A stretch of DNA of 12,500 bases, taken from NCBI GenBank assembly GCA_015478945.1, contig JABUQX010131186.1, positions 5,001 to 17,500 of the forward strand, read 5' to 3'. Position 1 is the first letter of the stretch; each line of letters starts with the position of its first letter. The DNA is from Trachelipus rathkii (Eukaryota > Arthropoda > Malacostraca > Isopoda > Trachelipodidae). Both the position numbers and the translations under genes were made by a program. Below the pieces are notes generated by a model. That model had not been told where the DNA came from. It saw only the letters and a list, made by a program, of their open reading frames with translations, and did no database searches. Shown here in pieces: positions 8,986 through 12,500 of this stretch.

Positions 8986-11237
8986 AAGTTGTTTATAAGT
9001 TTTGAATATATAATTTAATAGTTTAGTTTCATCTGAAAAGATAATAGAACTATTCACAAAATTCTTTAGTCAATAAAAATGACTTTTAATAGGATTCACA
9101 TTTTTTTACGTTTAATTTATCAATTAAACAATGGAATCACATTGGAATCACTTTATATTACCGACTCATCGAACTGATCGACAATAGTATTTTCCGTTTA
9201 TCTTTTCTTGCGATGAAAGAAACACATTATAAGTTTTCATTGGAAAATCAAATGACAAGGACCTACAGGTTTGGGATTTCGTTCAATATAAAATTAATGA
9301 AAATATGTTACAGATTATTGGAATATTTCTTTAAAATTTTAATTAAGGTAATTTACATTGTGTTATGTTTTTTATGAAGATGAGATCATGTCCTTCATTT
9401 TATATTTCGAAAGAAACTGCAATGAAAGTAGATCTTGTCCTCTTGAATGTAAAAGCTGAAATTTCTTGACAGTGGACAATATTGTCCCCGTTGGGAAAAC
9501 GAGTTGAATTAATTTTACCATTAACACCTTCAGACAAATATTTCAGTGTCTAAACTTTAAAGACACAAAAAATTGAAAAAAATTATGATGTTCCAAATTC
9601 GATATATAACATTAGAATCAAATTTCTCAAATTGAAATGAATTAAATATTTTGGATGTACGAATATCTGTGAAAGACTTTCAAAAGATTAATATTTTTGA
9701 AGAGCATTTTAATAAAACTCCACGAACTACCCACTACGTTCAGTAAGGTTGTGTGGCACTTCAATATTTAATAAAAGATAAAGGACACTCCATCTTTGAT
9801 TTCTGCATAGAGATATGATGTTTATGTAAAAAATTATTTTTTCTTGTTTTTATTGTATAAAAGGGCTTGTTCCTCGCCTCATTAGCTTTGCCATTGTGCA
9901 TTAAATTTTTGTTTTTATATTCTCAATAGAGTAAAAATAAAAGGTTTTTCACTACAACTAAATTAATACTCCAAATTCTAAATATTTACCTACAATTTAA
10001 ACCAGCTACATAATATTAATAAAGACGTGTTCTACCCAATGATAGAGATAAACATCACATTTGTTAATATGGCATTTTATTTGAATAATATTCAAATTTG
10101 AGGCATTGATTCAAGATTTAAACCAACCTATGTTAGACTAATTACAATAGCCATAGCAAACAAGATATTTAGTTTCAATTACAATTTTGTTTGCACTTTA
10201 TAATGATAAAGCATTTCATAGAAGGCATTATAATTGTTTAAATTTTTTCTTGAAAGTATTTAAATTTCAAATTTAGGTCAACTTATATCATATGAACATT
10301 GGCCATCTAATTCCATCTACCCATTACAGTAGGCCCTAATAAATTTTCTAAAATAAAATATATTTTCACACTAGGTTTTTGCTTTCCGTGCATATAATAA
10401 AAAAGTTAATTAAATATTTTTTTCATTTATTATTAATTAGTATTTAGCTTTAAATGGCTTTAACTTCCAATGGACAAAAAAAAAATAACATAAAAGCAAA
10501 ATAAACACAGAACCAATGAATCAGCTGATATGTAATTTTGAAAATTTACTTGAAAAAGTCACTAATATTATTAGAAGATAGATTTCGATTATGTAACACA
10601 AAATACAAGAACCTAAAAATTGTAATTTCTAACTTGTAAATTTATAATTACAGTATTAGAAGAATTATGCAACAGTGTCTAGGACTAGCAGTATGAACCA
10701 AAGCACCACGAAGCACTATTTTAAGGAGAACTCTGAGAGATAGTGTTTAGTGGTTAGATGGAAGAAGAATCTTGTCCAGATGACAGATTCAAAATCCTTC
10801 CTGTGAGTGTAATACTCAACAATTTTCACTGGAAACCAATGCTCCGTAAAACTTAATGTTTTAATGTGCTCTAGAAGGACTTTACAAGGTAGAAAAAAGA
10901 TGTTAGTTCCACTGACAAGGTGAAAGAATTCCTAAGAGTAGACGAAGATGAAAATATCAGCTGAGAAGAAATAAACTTGATGTACTAGGGTAAAATGTAA
11001 CAGAAATTAATTTAAAATAATTTATTAAACAAATTTTTTTTTTCATCACACATTAGTTATTTTCTTCATGAAGCTCAATTGCTTTACTAACGATATTCAT
11101 TTGCTTTTAAACTTCATCTTTGTACTCCAGTAGCCTATTTTCTCCTTCATAGCCTTTTGAGTCACACTGGCGGCTATGAAAGTGGGCCATGTTCATGCAT
11201 ATATCTTCCTTTTCAAATAAATTATCAGAATTTAAAG

Positions 11238-11240
<3 letters not shown>
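8986..11240. other. unassigned AT-rich intergenic sequence
   Basis: More than 2 kb contain no frame, tRNA-like head, retroelement motif or tandem array that I can support. Base composition is uniformly AT-rich, with homopolymer A and T runs. 10670-10990 is somewhat richer in G and purines than its surroundings, but every frame across it is stopped quickly. If host exons exist here they are too short or diverged to see. Confidence 0.5.
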
Positions 11241-11320
<80 letters not shown>

Positions 11321-11325
11321 GCCCT

Positions 11326-11384
<59 letters not shown>
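11241..11384. repeat. (AT)n microsatellite with three interruptions
   Basis: AT dinucleotides are broken by AAATAGTATA near 11275-11284, a slip near 11309-11311 and GCCCTTG at 11321-11327. The array runs directly into the TACTTG-rich segment beginning at 11385. Confidence 0.96.
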
Positions 11385-11386
<2 letters not shown>

Positions 11387-11565
11387 GGCTTGGGTTCAAA
11401 TACAAGTACTTGTATTTGTACTTATCTTTTATATATTTTTTGGAGTTCTTGTACTTTTGTAGTACTTGTACTTGCAGTTTCTAAAACCAGTGTACTTGTA
11501 CTTGTACTTGTACTTGAGCCTTTTGTACTTGGTACTTGTGCTTGGTACTTGCAAGTACTTTTGGC
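11385..11565. repeat. degenerate TACTTG hexamer array with perfect palindrome
   Basis: About ten exact TACTTG units plus near matches (TACTTA, TACTTT, TGCTTG) occur within 180 bases. Four units are in direct tandem at 11492-11516. At the left end, 11397-11418 is a perfect 22-bp palindrome centred on GTAC. Subterminal clusters of short repeats near transposon ends are known in hAT-superfamily DNA transposons, so this may be one end of such an element. No terminal inverted repeat partner or transposase is visible, and a simple minisatellite is the alternative. Confidence 0.75.
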
Positions 11566-11906
<341 letters not shown>

Positions 11907-12500
11907 CATCAACCACCTTTTTTCCCAACATAAAAGTAGTAGAAGAGTAACATGCATAGGAAACAGAAAAGTAGTAGAAGAATATGACACAAGTCGAAAA
12001 GAAAGCCCAGCCTTACCTCCCCTTTATACCTATTAGTGAGAACTCGCCGCAGTCAGAAAATCCACCCTAGAGCTTCACGGGACCACGACGGACCCTCACT
12101 ATGGCATTTCGTCATGTGGGGTTCATCCCCTGGCCCAGGTAGGCCACTCACAACCATACACCCTCACAAACCCTGCCATTCACCCTATTATTCACCTTTC
12201 TTCCTCGCCCCTGCCAAACTCCCATTTCACTCCTCCAGACATTCTTTTTTTTGCTGACTCAATCCACTTTTTCTTCGGTCTCCCAGCCAGTCGATTCCCA
12301 ACACACTCACCACTATACATCCGCTTAACCAACCGACTATCATCCATCCTTTCAACATGACCAAACATCTCATTTATTCTCTCATTTATCCCTTTTTTCA
12401 CACCATACAACTCTGTAATACGTTCATTCCTCATTTTATCAATTCTTCTCACACCTAACACGCCCCTAAGATTGTCCATCTGAACACATTGTACTTTAGA
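11907..12500 (-). mobile_element. RTE-like non-LTR retrotransposon, C-terminal and 3' part (copy D, runs off window)
   Basis: On the minus strand the frame is open from the window edge (12500) to a stop at 12192, about 102 codons, making this the best-preserved coding piece here. It reads SKVQCVQMDNLRGVLGVRRI, then ELYGVKKGINERINE, FGHVERMDDSRLVKRMYSGE, and NRLAGRPKKKWIE, and ends in a Gly/Arg/Glu-rich stretch. Compared with copy A (NVLRWFGH) it lacks about four or five residues before FGH, including the conserved Trp. After the stop, the sequence continues as degraded coding and 3' untranslated DNA to about 11907, where an (AT)n array begins. The C-terminal region after RT in this group is conserved but of uncertain function. 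The rest of the element lies beyond the window. Confidence 0.85.
11932..11981. repeat. short direct duplication inside the copy D 3' region
   Basis: The 15-base unit AAAAGTAGTAGAAGA occurs at 11932-11946 and again at 11967-11981, 35 bases apart. Copies A (near 1700) and C (near 8240) each show only one related unit, so the duplication looks specific to copy D or its subfamily. Confidence 0.8.

Noticed and set aside
10670..10990. Possible exon or decayed transposase
   Set aside because: Its composition is slightly different from its surroundings, but all three plus-strand frames are interrupted quickly and no motif could be recognised.

Overview
This looks like an intergenic, repeat-dominated window from an animal nuclear genome. 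The best guess is a crustacean, probably a decapod; that rests on the very AT-rich background, the abundance of long (AT)n and (AAT)n arrays, tRNA-derived SINE-like pieces, and an RTE-like retrotransposon family of a kind I associate with shrimp and crab genomes. No intact host gene, functional RNA gene, CRISPR array or prokaryotic operon is visible. Most long reading frames are either (AT)n translated as Ile-Tyr runs or remains of a dead retrotransposon.

Layout. 1-175 holds a tRNA-derived SINE-like sequence (minus strand). 176-620 is unassigned. 621-946 and 1360-1662 are impure AT arrays with unassigned sequence between them. 1663-2391 is a 5'-truncated minus-strand fragment (copy A) of a non-LTR retrotransposon. 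It abuts, head to head, a much longer plus-strand copy (copy B, 2392-5088) of the same family. In copy B the C-terminal half of the endonuclease, a linker, the reverse transcriptase and the C-terminal region can be followed in order, broken by stops and frameshifts. 5089-5359 is unclassified sequence running into an (AAT)n array (5360-5522). Two large (AT)n blocks follow (5697-6027 and 6269-6506). 6507-7856 is featureless AT-rich sequence. 7857-8290 is a short 3' fragment of the same retrotransposon (copy C, plus). 8838-8985 is a second, different tRNA-derived SINE-like element (minus). 8986-11240 shows no gene. 11241-11384 is (AT)n, followed by a degenerate TACTTG hexamer array containing a perfect 22-bp palindrome (11385-11565). 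A further (AT)n block (11684-11906) adjoins copy D (11907-12500, minus), the best-preserved C-terminal fragment, which runs off the window.

The parts do not form a pathway; they record repeated insertion and decay of one retrotransposon family, tRNA-derived SINEs and expanding microsatellites. The points most worth checking are the inverted junction between copies A and B, the (AT)n arrays lying exactly at two of the retrotransposon 3' ends, the palindromic TACTTG array, and the unclassified segment ending in (AAT)n. I found no convincing evidence of a new functional system.
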